From Apis mellifera (Eukaryota; Arthropoda; Insecta; Hymenoptera; Apidae), in contig NC_037651.1 of the NCBI RefSeq assembly GCF_003254395.2, positions 4,092,001-4,156,000 of the forward strand: a stretch of 64,000 nucleotides of DNA. The letters run 5' to 3'. This document shows positions 32,961 through 48,113 of the stretch, one piece after another; the stretch's first letter is position 1, and each line of letters opens with the position of its first letter. Both the position numbers and the translations under genes were made by a program. Under the pieces are notes generated by a model. The model worked only from the letters and a program-made list of their open reading frames with translations, ran no database searches and was not told where the DNA came from.

Positions 32961-35506
32961 GGAGTTTTTATCGAATATTTGAATTACAAATTTTTATTTC
33001 AATTTAAAATTTAGTTTTGCATTCTTCTTTTTTTCATCCTCGCTTCTTGGTTTAACATTTAGCGAGTGACGCGAGGATTTTCTATTTTAGAAACTGAGGC
33101 TGACAATTGCGTCATGAAAATGAAAAAAAAAAAAAGAAAAAAGAAAAAACACAAAAGACAGAAATTTAAACAATAGAATTTTCGAGCATTCATTTCGAGC
33201 AATTTCTCTTCACACGCATTTCCCTTGATTTTATTACACTTTTGGCCATTTTACTATTACTTTTTATCAAAATTACATTTATCAAAAATCGATATCCAGA
33301 GCTAAAAATTCTTTTCGATTTTTTTATTATGCATTTAATTATAAAATATCATATTTTTATATCTCCTCACAATTAATTAATAATATTTCAAACGAAATAT
33401 ATTAATAAATAGCAATTAATTTCTGGGCAACTTGTTTGAAAATCTTTAATCAAAATTTCTTACTTTATCAAAAAAAAAAAAGAAGAAGAAGAACTGCTTG
33501 GATAATTGTAAATGAAAGAATTTAAAAAAAAATTCCATCAATTCTTTATATAGATCCACAATTTCGACTGATTAAATCCCCTTTGATGATTCGATTCTTC
33601 CAGGACAAACATATTCGCAACGGTAAAGCTACGCAAAACGAAGACGAACGATCGCTCGGCGCCGGCGTTGTCATGAGATAAACTCTTCATCTAGATTACT
33701 TTCCTCGCGTGATGTTAGACGATACCGACAAAGGTGGTGCCTCTCTGTCCGAGAGACAACAGTTCCTTTCACGAGAAAGCTTCTGAAACGACTCCGCTTC
33801 GGGAGATGTTTCTCCTTACCTTTTTTTTTCTTTCTTTTTTTTTTTTTTTTTTTTCTACTTTTTTCCAAGGCGTGAATGTCCGTCCAACGAACACGTCTCA
33901 CTTTGATCCTCTATGAATATATATTTCTTTTCCAACCAGCGGAGTTGAAGATTTTTCAAGCTAGTGATGACGATGATGAGGCTCTCTCCACGGGTACGGA
34001 GTGAAATTTGTTATCAGTTTTCTTTCTTTTTCTTTTTTTTTTTTTTTTTTTTTTGCGAGTAAAAGAATTCCTTCAGCTCATCTATAGCAAGTTTTAAAAG
34101 ATTTTAAATCGCGTTTCGATTCATCGAACGATGATGGCACGATCGATGATCGTAGAGTTATTAGGGGACCATTTGTACGATCAACAACGATACGTTTTTT
34201 GATACACGAAGTTTTTAAGATCATTACCTTGCGAGTATTTTTTTATCATAGAGGATTGAAAATTAAGAGGATCTAAAATAAGGATCATGAAAGTGTCTGT
34301 CTTCGTCCAGGTAAGATTAACAAGTTTCTTCTGTATTTTGTCTTTATCGATTGTAATTCCGACATTCCTTCTCGTCCAAGTAATTAATAATTGTAATTTT
34401 TGTTGTTTCCATAATTATTTACGTTCTTTTTGTAAGATAGGAATACGAACTTTCTTTATATATTTGTTCTTATTTTTATCTAGGATTTATTATTTTTTTT
34501 TCCTTTCTCCCTGAAATTAACACTTTAACAACTGCTATCGCTTTTACACATGTGATTTATAATTTTTTACATCAACACATTCCTTGTTCAGTTCCTTTGT
34601 CCATGTTCAAACTAATGTTCTTAATCGCGATTCGAAAAATTTTTTATTTCTATTGTAAAATAACGATGCTGATTTATAATAGAAAAGAAAAAAAATATTA
34701 GAAGAAAATTTACAATAAGTATATTAATTTTCAATAGCCAAAGTTTTTCTTCTAACAATAAAATTCCAAACTTACTATATAAAACGATACAACAAACGTT
34801 CTCAAGTAACAAGACAAGTTGATCGAATTTTTAATCTTGTATTCACTTTAAAAACTATTGAAACGCAGTTGTCAAAGTGTTAATTCTTCCAACAAAAAAA
34901 AAAAAAGAAAAAAGAAAAAAGAAAAAACATCTTTACAACATTCCTTCAGACAAGAAAGCGTCCTATCCTTCATGTATCCTTCGTGTTCTACATTTCCACA
35001 TCCCCCGTTTCGTGCATCCCGTAATCATGCAAATTAGTATATCGCCAGTGCCACCAGTTCCCTCGTTCATCTCGTTACCACCCCTCCCCTCCTCCACCAA
35101 CCGGATCCGATCGAAAATCGATTCGAGCGCGAACCAATTCTTTATCTTTATCGGAGGAGCCCCCGCGCTTTATTTCCGGCCAAGTTAATCCCCGACGCCG
35201 TTTCTCCTCTCCTTCGACGACTCTGTCGCGCCGTCACGGAATGAAACTTTCATTCTAGACGTCGTAAAGCCGCTTTACGTCCACGGGCGGCCACGGGTTA
35301 AGGCTCGTAAAATTTCACTCCTCATTTTTTTCTTTTTTCCCTCCACCTCCACCTCCTCCTCCTTCTCCTGTGTTCGCGCGCGTTTCCCCCCACTGTGTCG
35401 CGAAGCTTTTTCTCCACTGTCGCCTACTTCTTCGGCTTGTTCGCCTGTGAAAATAAACCCCTGTGAAAGCGTGGCACTGGTTTTTTTCCTCCACATCGCC
35501 TTCCCC

Positions 35507-35535
35507 TTCCTCCTCCTCCTCCTCCTCCTCCTCCT
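35507..35535. repeat. CCT trinucleotide run
   Basis: About nine CCT units lie in a pyrimidine-rich patch. The Glu-rich and Gly/Arg-rich minus-strand frames here are translations of this run. Confidence 0.93.
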
Positions 35536-38500
35536 TCTCGTCGAGATACGTGTTTCGTCCGGGGAGGAAAACGGCTCTCGAGTTTCGTGACTTTTGTTCC
35601 GGTTCCATCTAACGTTTTGCAACCCCCCCTTTTTTCCTCCTTCGTTTCCTTCTTAATCTTCCTTTGCCATCGAATTCGCTCCACTTATTCCAGGGTAATA
35701 GGATTCGTTAGGATTACGAGTATGTCCACACTGCCATGATTTGTTATGGTCAAGTTAATGATTAACTCTTTCAGTGATACATGTATTATATCGTGGAATG
35801 ATATTAATTGAACGATTTAATTAATTGTTCGGAAGCGAAAATATTCTTCTTTGGAAGTGAAAAGTATTTTGTTGCAAACGAATGAATCTTTGGGTTGAGA
35901 GTAATTGTAACAATCTTTTGGATTAGTAAATGTAGAAAATAATGGAAAAGGCTTCGATTATTATACATTGTTACAATTGCGGAACAAAGGAATTGAAAAT
36001 ACGTGAGAAGAGAGGTTAATATCTTTTAAAAATTACTGAAAGGGTTAATATTGAAATATAGATTTAGTACAATTTAGGTTTCACTTAAGAAGAAGGTATA
36101 AAACACCGCGATATAAAAACATGAATTTTTGAAACTGAAACGAGTATTCATAATTGTAGGATTTCACTGTGTTATTGCAGTCGTTCACTTACGTTCATAA
36201 TTTATACGTTCATTTGAATAGGAAATACGTAAGTTTCATATATATAAATATATATTATCATTATATTATATTTATAAAGAAGAAAATAATACACGATTGT
36301 CTCTACAGCTACTCTAACTGCCTATACGAATTTATACATAACATGATTTCGAGTATTCACAAGTTTTTAAAACTTGTGAATTCTAGATTTTTCCATACAA
36401 TATTTTGTATCTTCAGATTGTTAACCCTTTTAATATTTATATATTGATTCACTTACACGATGTTGAATTGTAAATATAAACCGTTCTTGGGTTGAACAAG
36501 TTGAACTTGCAACGAAATATCGTCGATTCGCAAGAACAATGACATAATTGGAAATTTTTTTTTTTTTTATATATGGTTTCAGAAATATATTCTATTTCTT
36601 TCGATAATAAAAATTCGAAGAACGTGCCATTTTTGATAATTTAACGATAATTTTATATCCTTGTACTAGATTTCTTTGCGAAATTGAATTATTGGATCGT
36701 AAAGGAATAGGTTCGATAATCGATGCAGTTATTTTATTTTATTGGACAGCGCTGGAATAAAGCTATTTGTTACAAGAACCTTTTCCAAGTAATGAAACGT
36801 CAGATTCGACAAATACCCGCACTCTTAGTTGGATACTAAACTTCGAAATTTGTGTTACGATGAGGAACAAATTTTAGAACCTCAGCTGGAGGAGGTTCGA
36901 CTCTATTTGCCCTATAAACCGGAATAGCCTCACTATCGTGCTCACCTATATTCTAGTATCACTAAACTGCAATATTGTTCTTTCAGAAACCCTTTACTAA
37001 TGAAAAACAGCAAGGATTCTATTTTTATTTTAAAATTGAAACCAATAAAGATGGAAACGAACGATCGAAGATTCTTCAAAATTTGATACAAATTCAATTT
37101 TGTATTCCTTCCAAATAAGAATTATCTTCTTTTATCTCGTGAGAAGATAATTAATTTTCATTCGCAATTGTGTCATTGTTCTCCACCACGATTATCCAGA
37201 AACAGACACGTTTCAGAAAAATATATAAATTTCCAGAGCATGAAGGAAAATAAAGAGATAAAAAGAAGGAACTACTATCAGACTATCGTAGGTGCACATA
37301 CCAGAAAGACACTCACCAGAAAAGTCGTGAACACCAGGGGGTCGAAAGATCGCCCCGTATCGATAGAGAGAACTTTTACTGCGAATTTTATCGCGTGCAC
37401 TGCCGCAGACATTCCGATGTTTTTCCATTTCCACGGAATCGGAAAAGCTGATCGAAGTTCGTCAACGAGATACGAGACATCGGTCGTAATGTATCGAAAA
37501 CAACCCCCTTAACAACGTTTTAAAACTGTCTCTAACGCTTTCCAGCAATTGGGAACCTAAGTGATAACCACGGTCATTCCTGGCTTCGAACAATGTTTCG
37601 AATATTGTAATTGTAAATAACTGTATCACGAATCCTCGGATATGGATAAAAGGATGAAAAAAACAACAACGTATTATCGTTGCTTCGCATCGACACGTAT
37701 TGTTATCACTCTGCGTCACGTTGAAACGGAGATAAACGGAATCTCGAGATCTTTGCCCGAGATGGAACGACACCCTTTTTTCGTCCGAATATTTTTTACT
37801 TTTTCGTGTCGATGATTAATCTTTGACCGGTTTGGTGATCGTTTTATTACGTAGAGAGACGGTAAATAGAAGAAATATAATGAAATTTATATAGGAAACT
37901 TCGAAGGAAAGTTTCATATAAAGAAAGAAGAGAAAGAAATGGAAAATCGAAGATGTGTGTCGATTTTTCGACGAGTACAAAAAAAGAAATCCAAAATAGT
38001 TGTATATATTGATTAGTAACACATGAAAAGGGGTAGTTGGATGTCTAGAAAACATTTTTTTTCCACGCCTTCCGTGTATTTTGAAAGAGAACCCAGATAG
38101 ATTTTCATATCGTTCATCCTCGAGTGTGTTATGGATTTCAAAATAATCAAAAACAAAAAAAAAAAGAAGAAAAGAAAAGAAAAATAGTCGACCTATTAGA
38201 AATTAGCTAGTTAATATTTTTTGAAAAAAAAAGAAATTAAGAAAGAAACTCTATAGACACAAATTTATCGGATCACACCTCACCGGTTAAGGATTAAAAT
38301 GCAGCCTAAAAATGTAATATTAATCAATTTCTAAATAACAATATATTTTTCACCAAATCATAGTTGTTCGGAGTTTTCGAAAGTCTTTTATAATCGGGTT
38401 GCTCGTCATAGATCTCCAGATTCCTGGTGTAAAATTACTTCCGACGGAAATACGAGTATAAAAAGGAAATTAAAAGGTTTAGGGCAACATTTTTTTGCAA

Positions 38501-38538
38501 TTGCGTTTAGATAAGCGAGCGAACGAGAGTCCAGAGAT

Positions 38539-38539
<1 letters not shown>

Positions 38540-38574
<35 letters not shown>

Positions 38575-38580
38575 AAGAAA
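38540..38580. repeat. AG microsatellite, slightly interrupted
   Basis: An alternating AG run of about 40 bases with AAAG interruptions lies in the gene-poor region. Confidence 0.93.
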
Positions 38581-41500
38581 TGTTAATATATTATAAATAC
38601 GCATATACCGGCGAGAATGCCGGGTGGTTAGGGGAAATTTATGGGAACCTGTTCGTTTCAACCCGTTGAAAATTATCGTTTGTCTAGTGAGATTTTTCAT
38701 GGAGAGGAAACGAGAAACGGGTTCGACCGGCCACTTCCAGTGACATTTTTAGATAGTCTAGGGAAAGAAAATGATGAAATTGTTAATAAGAAACCATGTA
38801 TACATGCATATACGTTATATATATATATATATTATTGTTATTATATTAACGTTTTTTGTGCATCCTTGGAGTACTATTATTTATTTTAATTTTATCCTAT
38901 CATTATTTCAGGCACGACTGCGAAGAGAACTTCAGAGAAATTATATATATATTAATTATACATGGATTATTAATGATATTAAAATTTATTTGAAGACTTT
39001 TGAGAAATTTTTTTGCGATATATATATATGGAAGAGTACTTTACTAGAGTATTGATTCGCAATTTTGAGATAGATATTTATTTGGAGAAAACAATTTGTT
39101 TGAAAAAAAAACGATGTTATACGCTTTTAACATCGTTACCATCAACACAGATATTTCCACTTTATGATTTCACTTCAACAATTAATAACAGTTTCAAAAA
39201 ACTTGTTACGTTTGTACGATGAAAATTTAATTCCACGTATAGTTACAATCTATCGGTTACACGGATATAACATGTATGTATATTTCTCGTTTATTTTATA
39301 ACGATTCTATAACGAAATGATCTTCGTCGCTTTTCTTTCCTTATCTCGTGTCAACGGAATTGAACGAAACGTGCCATCTGTTATCCAATTACGGTAAAAA
39401 AAGAAAGCTTATCCTTTGGACGCGATAATCTCACGGATGAGATCAGGTAGGTATTTTTATACTTCAATATCGTACGGTTAAGCCCATTAGATGTAATTTA
39501 TTTTTACGAAAAAATTGAGGTAAAGAGTGTAAAAATGGGAATAAAATCAAGGAGAATATTTTTTTTTAATTCATCTCCTCTCATCGACTGTCCGTTTTAT
39601 TTTATAAATATTGGCCCGTGTTCAATATTTCGGCGATTTTTATATTTATAAATTTCAATTTATTTTTTATTTTATTTTATTTTTTCACAGAAAAAAAATC
39701 CCTAGGCCAAAAATTAATCGCGCTCCACATCCACGACGGATTAATTCTATATTAATCAAAAAATAAAAAATAAAAAAAAAATCCTTTCGAAAATCAAAAA
39801 ACACGAATAATCTGAAAACCATTAAAAGGTTATTTTTCCAAATTATTTTTCCCTTTCGATCATAATGGCAAAACCACACATACTCCTAATCTAAAATGCT
39901 CGGCCCACCCCCGAACCCTTTAATCCCATTCACCCCTTATAAACATTCGTACGAAATTCCCCATTCCCGCACAATTGTCCCTAAATAAGGATTATCGATT
40001 TTCCGTCAGCCATCGGCAAACAATCCTCCGCAGAGTGAAAGGGTTAAACGCGTGTGTACCGTTTCACGAGCGATTCGCAAGCATCCCATTCATCCGATGA
40101 ATTGGGCGCAAATCTGACTGCGAAAGTAGCCTAATTTACTTTCTCCCTTTTTTTCCCTTCTTCTTCTTCTTCTTCTTCTTTATCTTTTTTTAGTTTTTTC
40201 GATCTCCCAAGAGAATCGTAACGATTAAACCGACGGTAACTCGATGACGTTGGAAGGAGGGAGGCAGATGATTAAACACGGAGGGATACGTTTGTTTCGC
40301 TTTCGCCTGGAGGAATCGGCAAATACGTGAAATTGAGGACCTTGCAACAGAGGGGCAAGCTCAATTTTCGAATTTTTTAACCGTAATGTGTGTAAAAAAA
40401 CAAAAATATTCTGCATTATGTTCGATGGATGTTTCAGATAGAAAAAAAAAAAAAAAAATGAACGATTTTGAAATCTCTGTTATTATTTTGTGTAAGTATG
40501 ATCGTATTATTTTTCGATATTTTGATTAATAAAATAAGTATAATAATCAATCAGATCGATAAATTATTATTTTTCTTCGAATAATAAAATTGGAATAAAG
40601 ATTTATCGATTCGATGACTATTATTTATTGTACAAAATATATCATACTTTTTAAATTATTATCTCTTCAATGTTAAATCGAAACAATAATTTTACAATAT
40701 TTTTTTTTAATTCTTTTTTTTTTTGGACAGATGTTCACCATACTTTGTCAACCGATCGCACGGTTCGATTTCCCCGTCACAAAAGAAAAAAAAAAAAATT
40801 TCGTCATGATTCGAGACAATGGACCGTGCTGTAAAATGGAATCTCCAAATTCCCGGAAAGAGGTGTCAAAAAAAAAAAAAAAACGTTTCATCCATCGAAA
40901 TTCCAAACTTTCCAATTCCATTTCCGGGAAAAAAAAAAAGAAAGAAAAATGGAACGACCGGCCAAGGGCTAATTATCCGGGCGTAACAAATATCGTTGAC
41001 GAACAATGCAATTAAATTACACGGGTATCATTTAAATCACGCGTGTTTTTCGAAAACGAAAATCCCTCGAAATTCTGGGCTCTGTAACCGACAGCCATTC
41101 TCCGGCCAACCCCAACCGCCCTTGTTTTTCATTCTGTTTGAGAAATGGGCAATAAAAAAAAAAAAGAAAAAAAGACGAAAGGAGAGGAATAAAAATTGGA
41201 CGACAAAATCACAACAGTCGACGAATTGCTGATTGGGGGAACCGCCCATTAATCGGTGCAATTTCGCGATATCAACCCCCTCCCCTCCCCATCAACGTTC
41301 ATTACGCGAGGTACACCCTTACCAAGGTGGGGATGCGCTCGTTGTTTGCTTTACTTTGAACCGTCGAGTGGGTGTATCCAAGTTTTTGGCTTATGGAATG
41401 CGGTGAAGCCGGAGAGAATATTTGCGAAGCGGTTAATTATCATTCGCATTGCTCTCCCTTTTATTCACGGTCAACGGATGTGTGTTGTTCCGGCCGGTCG

Positions 41501-44500
41501 ACATGGCGGGGCGATCGATCCAATCGGCGGATCCCTATCGTTATTGCACACTGGGCTAATTAACCGGCCGATTTTTCCAGCGGGAAATTTCCTTTCAGAG
41601 ATGCCGGATATCGGGAGAAATTCTGTTGTTCTACGAGGGGATTCCAGTTTAGTTCGATTAATTAATTGCTGCTCGGCTGTTGAATCACGATTAAATTCGA
41701 TTTGTTCCTCGCGATTTTCGTTTCGATTTCAGAGGAAGCGAATTCTTGGAATGATTTTCCTTTCGAGAAATTCTTCTTATTTTCGTATTTTCGGATGGCT
41801 TTAGAATCGGATATATTTCTTTCTATATAAGATAATTAGAGGGGAAATAAAGTGGAATATTTTTTGATTTCAAATTAAGAATTTGGTCGTGAAATGAAAA
41901 TTGTACGTAAATAATCATCGATGGAGATATTTTTAACGGTAAGTCTTTCTTTAGATTTTTCACTTTGTTGTAAGAAATTTAGCATGATTCGGGGCAATAT
42001 ATCGACAATGATAATTTTATTGGTATATATTATTATACAATATTTGAATCATATTCGCGTAGCAAGAGAGTTTCGACAGGAGTTGCAAACTTTTGATAGA
42101 TAGCGTGTTTGATGGCAATGTACATAGTGGAGTCAGTTATGAATATGCTAACCCGAAAGGCTGGATATGTCCAAGCTAAAATCAATTTTCGCTGCTACTT
42201 TCCCTTTTTTTTTCTCTCTCTCTCCCTAAAATTCTCTTCTACATGGTATATTCGTTTAAAAAATAATCGAGACAGAACGTATTAAAAATAATCCAACCTT
42301 CTTCCATCATTCAGATATATATATATATACATATATAAATGATTCAAACGTTTGTTTTGAAGGAAAGGAAATACGACCGCTGAAAAAAGAAAGAAAAAAA
42401 GAAAGAAAAAGAGAAAAAAGGGGGAAAGGAATATACAAGATTCAAAAATTCATAGGAAACAAATTTTTACTTCAATTAATCCGCTATTAACGATATAAAA
42501 ACGAAAAATCGAATGGAAAAAAAAAATTTCCAACCAAATTTCATCCTAAAATTTAGAGTAAAAGCCAATGTAAAGTGGTCTTGTCACGACCACGTAAAAA
42601 AAGAGAAAAAGAAGAAAAGGAAAAAAAAATGGAAAAAAAGATAAAAATGCATCGCGGAGTAGAGCGTAACCCGGATAACGTATTCGATATTGCGATTTAT
42701 ACGGCCTTAAAAACGTGGATACGGAGGAAAAGGCGAAGAAAAATCTCGTTGCATGTGTCGCCATCTCCGAATTGTTCATAAAAAAGAAAGAACCATCTTC
42801 TGTAGACATTTTATTGCTTCGAGTATGCACGAGCGCCGGAAACTGAGGCGCTTTCCTCTCTCCTTCTTCTTTTCTTTTTTATCAGCAAGTCAAAAATGTG
42901 AAAATGTAGTGTCGTAAGATAGCGCGCGCTTATGCAAACAACGGAAAAATGGTCGGAATTCGCAAGCGAAAAGGGTTAAGAAGAGATGGTTTTCCGCTTA
43001 TATACGGAAGTGATATAGAAACTGTAAAAATAAGTAAGCGCATAAAAGGAGGAAGAAAAAATTGAACTTTATTCTTTTTTATGGCGATACGAAAAGAGAT
43101 ATGAAAATGATATATATTTTAATATCGGTGCTGCGTGAAATCGATTTTCTTATTGTTATCGTGAAGAACGATGAAGATTCTTGGAATTTAAATAATGGAA
43201 TTCTTTCGTTTTTTGAGAATTTTTATTAATTAATTATTTTGCATATACTTTTACGACGACTCGATACAGATATTAAATCGTATCTACATTTTGGAAGATT
43301 AAAATCTAAATAGAAAAGGCTAATATAAAGAAATTAAATTCGAAAGTAAATACAGTGAAGAGATTTATTTTTCAAAATAATTGAGTGTTCAATTTGAAAA
43401 GAAGACTCGAAATAAAAATCCTGAAAGTCTTGCAGGAAATAACTTCTCCTGCAAATCTTGTAATTCTCTGATACAATTGCACACCTTTACCTTTACAAGG
43501 CGCACAACGCTCTAATAATCTAATCTTCTTGTTAACGAAGAGAATCACGTTTAATCACGTTTTAGAGTCACGAATTTATCGCGTTTTCTTCGCGATCCGG
43601 AGAGCTAGGAAAATAGTAACGAAAACCCCCCCTTTACAACAGGGTGTAACTGTAACGAGAGGAGAAGGTGTAATGGCGAGTGGAAAATGTGTGTACGTGA
43701 ATCGTTTGGTTTTGGTTGGTTCGAGCGAACGTGGAGAACTTCCTTTTAAACGGAACAGAACGCAACGTTGAAACTTCCGTGACAGTATTAAATTCGCTTC
43801 ACGGAAGTTGGTCTACATTTAATAAAAGGAGTGTTAATTCTGGGCGAGCACAGGCGAATACACAGGCCGTGGGAAATTAAATTTATATTTTCCACAGTTT
43901 TGATTTACACCGGCGATGATTTCCGCTCGGGTAATTTTATGACGGTGTGGATACAACACCGTTAACAAAGTACGTTTGATGAATACGCGTATACCTTTTC
44001 CAAGGCCAAATACCTGGCAGAAATAAATTCTTTGTCTCCCCTTTGAAAACCTTTTCGCGCCTCGTTCTTCGCCACGACGAACGAAAAATTCCACCCCTCT
44101 GATAAATTCACAATGTGATTAAACGCAACACTCGGTTAACGACTTTTGGTAAAAGTTGGACCCAGCTAGCCACCTGATCCCCTGAACAGGAAGGATCACT
44201 TGTTGTTCTTCAAAATATAACGTTACGGAGTTATAAATCATATCACTCGACGTTGGGAAAATTTCAATTCTGTTTACCAATACCATTAGCACTAATTAGA
44301 ACAGTGAACATCGAATCGCTTTAAAATTATCCACCCGTTGTCATTGTCATCGAGACCGCTGTTTGTCCATCGAATATTAATCACGGGTTGTTCACTGTAC
44401 AAAGTAGAACGAGTCGTGTGACTCGTAACGTTCATTATATTTATATTTCGATACATTTTGAAATAAAACGAGGAAAAAAAAAAATTGAATTTCGAGGGGA

Positions 44501-47183
44501 TATTTCTTCGCGCTCTGATAAATTTTCGAAAATTACGAAGCATGAATTAATTAATTAGTTCCAGTGGAGGGTCGAAAAAACATTTCAACAGCTGTCGTTT
44601 CGTGCTCACGATCGAACGAAAAAATTTTACAAATAAAAATTATTCTATGAACATTGGAGAAAAAATTGGATTTCAAGAATTCAAGAGGTTGACAAATTCA
44701 AAAAATTCGCTCTCAAAGAAATTCGACTATTATACAAATATTATCAAAATATAACAGAACTTTCCAAAAAAAAAAAAAAAAAAAACAACTTTAAAAAATA
44801 CTTTATACTGCCACGTCTTCTTAAAAGCTAAAAACTTCAACGACCAAGCAATTAAAAATTTCGATCCCATCTCTTCGAAAGGCAAACGTGCGCCGTTGAA
44901 AACAATCAAAAGCAATCCGAATCGTATCGCGTCCACCGTTCACTTCGAAACGGACCCCCCCCTTCCGCGAAGAAAATTTATGCGGCCATCGGTGGCATCG
45001 ATCGGGTGTAACGTCACGTAATGGACGTTTTTCGAAAAAGCGAAATAGAGGGCGGCCGTGGAGGGCCGTCGATTTAAATATGCAGATATACAAGCGATCG
45101 CGAAAAACGGCCACTTCTCGGCCGGCTTTCACACACCGCTGCGACTTCATTATTTTGCCTGTCAACCGGCGGCCCTGATAAATCCCCGAAACGTGACAGT
45201 GGGCGGCAGATATTGCGCGTTTCGCGGTCCTCGTGGACGTATCCCCCTCCCCTCTCATCCCTCCCTTTCTGCAGTTAGCCCTATCATTGAAAAATAAAAA
45301 TTTCGTTGGTCGTTAAAGCTTATCAACGCGCCTGGAGGAGGAGGAGGAGGATAATTCTCGGAGAATAATATCGAGGGAAATTTTCACGCGATAATAAGAG
45401 GGCATTTTTATGATAATCCCTGGGACGGCATCCCACGACCCTCGATAATTACCGAGTAATGGGTTCTTTCGGGAAGTTTTTGCGGGGCCAACTTCTTTGG
45501 CGAGCTGCCCCTCGAGTTTGGGAAACTGGAGACGACCACGGTTTCGTATCTATGGGATATTCGAAAGTTTCTCTTCTCATTTTTTTTTCTCTCTCTCTCA
45601 GTCAACGGCGTTATTGTTACAAGTTATAGAGATCTTCTCCGATTCGAAATTTCACGAGTTTTTCCATGTAATGATTTAAGAAGATTAGATTGTTGAAATT
45701 GTATTAAAAAAATTTAAATTTGAAAAATTGGTGTACATCTCGTTACGAGAGAACGATTATAATGGAGATGGATATGCAATGTATAAGAATAATATTTGGG
45801 GAGAGTACACAATGTACGAGTTTCCAAGTAACCAAATTTGTATAATAGGTCCATTTGTGATGTATTTATGAGAGCTCATTACTTAAAGATCGCGTTTCAA
45901 TTCATGATATGTCAATATACCCATTATAATCATACTCGATAATAAAAGTAATTGCTTGCCACATTTATAGAATATCGATTTTAGGGATGATTTTCTTTAA
46001 TTTTTTATCGTCAAGTTTCAATTCTTATTTTTTTTTTCTCCCCCCTCGACGATGTTTTTACCAAGTATGACGCTTGCACCCCCCAAAGTATCGATGCGTA
46101 TCCTGGGATTCGTTTCCCCCGCTTTACAACCCTCCTCCTCTTAAAACAACATCTTCTAAAACCACACAAGAGTATAATGCATACATTTTCATGGATTATA
46201 CCTCTACCCTCAAAACTTTCGGAACACCGTCTCAGATAACTTTAATCTTTGATATAAATCGTGAATTTAAATTGCATTTTTATTCTTTAATAACGTTATT
46301 AAAGATTTTTAAAGAAAAGAACCATTATAAATCTTACGTATCAAATATATCATATGTGGAAACTACTTTTCGAAACAATTGATCGACTTATACTACTCCT
46401 CAAATTGAATACTTATCACATACTTAAAATATCAAACCTTATTCTACTTTATTTAACATCTAATAATGTTTTTAATATTCAATCGATGCAATTTTTATTC
46501 TTTTTCTTATTCTCCGTCATGGAATTCTTCTTTCGTGAATACAAATCCAAGATCGCAACAACGTACTCTCACAAATCATTATTTCCCCTCCTTCGTCTCA
46601 CAAATCAACCCATGCATATCTCTCTCTATCTTACGATTTCGTCGAAGCATTACATATCATACATCCCCTTTAAATCTTACAAACTACTAGCAACAATTAT
46701 TTAATTACAAGGGAAACTTCTCACCCCTCCGTCTTTCCAAACCAAACTAAACGCGCAAACGCGAAATTTTCACCGAGAAATTCGCGGAGCGAATTGAAGT
46801 GGCAGCGTCGTCGTTACGTTCTATAATTCACATTCACGCGTTGCTGGACAACCGGGGGGAGAAGGGAGAGAGGAGAGAGTGTATGTCCCGCGAGTAAACG
46901 CGCGAGTTTGCCTCGATTATTAACGCCGGTAATTCCGTTTTATCGACGATTGCCACTCTCGAGGCGGGGGCCCCGCCATGAGAGGCCCCATGAGTAATCT
47001 GCGAATGCCGCGGTTATACACACGGTGAAATATTAAGTGGGCCATACCCTCGTTTTTGCCAATGGATGCCGTCCAAGATCCCGGAAGAGAAGGAGCGGCA
47101 CCCCTCTGATTATTCACTCCTGTCTTTATTCGTTTAATCGTGGGATCTCGGATGAAATAATTCAAAGAGAAGCAAGAGAGAGA

Positions 47184-48113
47184 GCTTGCTCGTGAGAGGT
47201 ATATCGTTAACTATTGTTTTCGAGTTAACATGTGAAGATTTGAAGTTTGCTTGTTGTAAAGAATAATATTAATTAATTTATTTATTTCTTTTTGCAGGGT
47301 AAATTTTGTGAAAATAATATCGTTTTGTTAAAATTAGAGAGGAGGAAGAAGAGGTAAGAAGAATATTGAAAACTGTGAATGAAAATATGAATACGAAGAA
47401 CAATGGTGGACAAAGAAAGTTTGCTTGTGAGAGGTGTATCGTTAATTATTGTTTTCGAGTTAATATGCGAAGATTTGAAGTTTGCTTGTTGTAAGGAATA
47501 ATATTAATTTATTTATTTCTTTTTGCAGGGTAAATTTTGTGAAAATAATATCGTTTTGTTAAAATTAGAGAGGAGGAAGAAGAGATAAGAAGAATATTGA
47601 AAACTGTGAATGAAAATATGAATACGAAGAACAATGGTGGACAAAGAAAGTTTGCTTGTGAGAGGTGTATCGTTAACTATTGTTTTCGAGTTAATATTGT
47701 GAAGATTTGAAGTTTGCTTGTTGTAAGGAATAATATTAATTTATTTATTTCTTTTTGCAGGGTAAATTTTATGAATATAATATCGTTTTGTCGATGCTGT
47801 TAAAATTAGAGAGGAGGAAGAAGAGGTAAGAAGAATATTGAAAACTGTGAATGAAAATATGAATACGAAGAACAATGGTGGACAAAGAAAGTTTGCTTGT
47901 GAGAGGTGTATCGTTAACTATTGTTTTCGAGTTAATATGCAAAGATTTGAAGTTTGCTTGTTGTAAGGAATAATATTAATTTATTTATTTCTTTTTGCAG
48001 AGTAAATTTTGTGAAAATAATATCGTTTTGTTAAAATTAGGGAGGAGAAAGAAGAGATAAGAAGAACATTGAAAAATGTGAATGAAAATATGAAAAGGGA
48101 AGAACAATGGTAT
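47184..48113. repeat. Tandem array, 4 copies of a ~231-240-bp unit with exon-like cassettes
   Basis: Units start at about 47184, 47423, 47654 and 47894 (GCTTGTGAGAGGTGTATCGT). Each contains TTATTTCTTTTTGCAG followed by a 56- or 65-base segment rich in GAGGAGGAAGAAGAG. In units 1 and 3 this is followed by GTAAGA; in units 2 and 4 the GT is AT. The array is bounded by unrelated AT-rich DNA. Confidence 0.95.

Larger units (their letters stand above)
32961..47183. other. Gene-poor region, no gene recognised
   Basis: AT-rich DNA alternates with GC-rich patches (about 34970-35700, 39900-40120, 40950-41600, 43530-44100, 44880-45540, 46740-47120). A CCT run lies at 35507-35535 and an AG run at 38540-38580. 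Frames of 60-182 codons occur mostly in GC-rich patches and show no family resemblance. The stretch could be intergenic or the intron of a neighbouring gene. Confidence 0.6.

Noticed and set aside
41256..41804. 182-codon plus-strand frame in the gene-poor region
   Set aside because: No recognisable motif, codon use follows the local base composition, and no convincing splice or promoter context.
44821..45258. 145-codon minus-strand frame
   Set aside because: It lies in a GC-rich patch with a plus-strand frame over the same bases; neither resembles a known protein.
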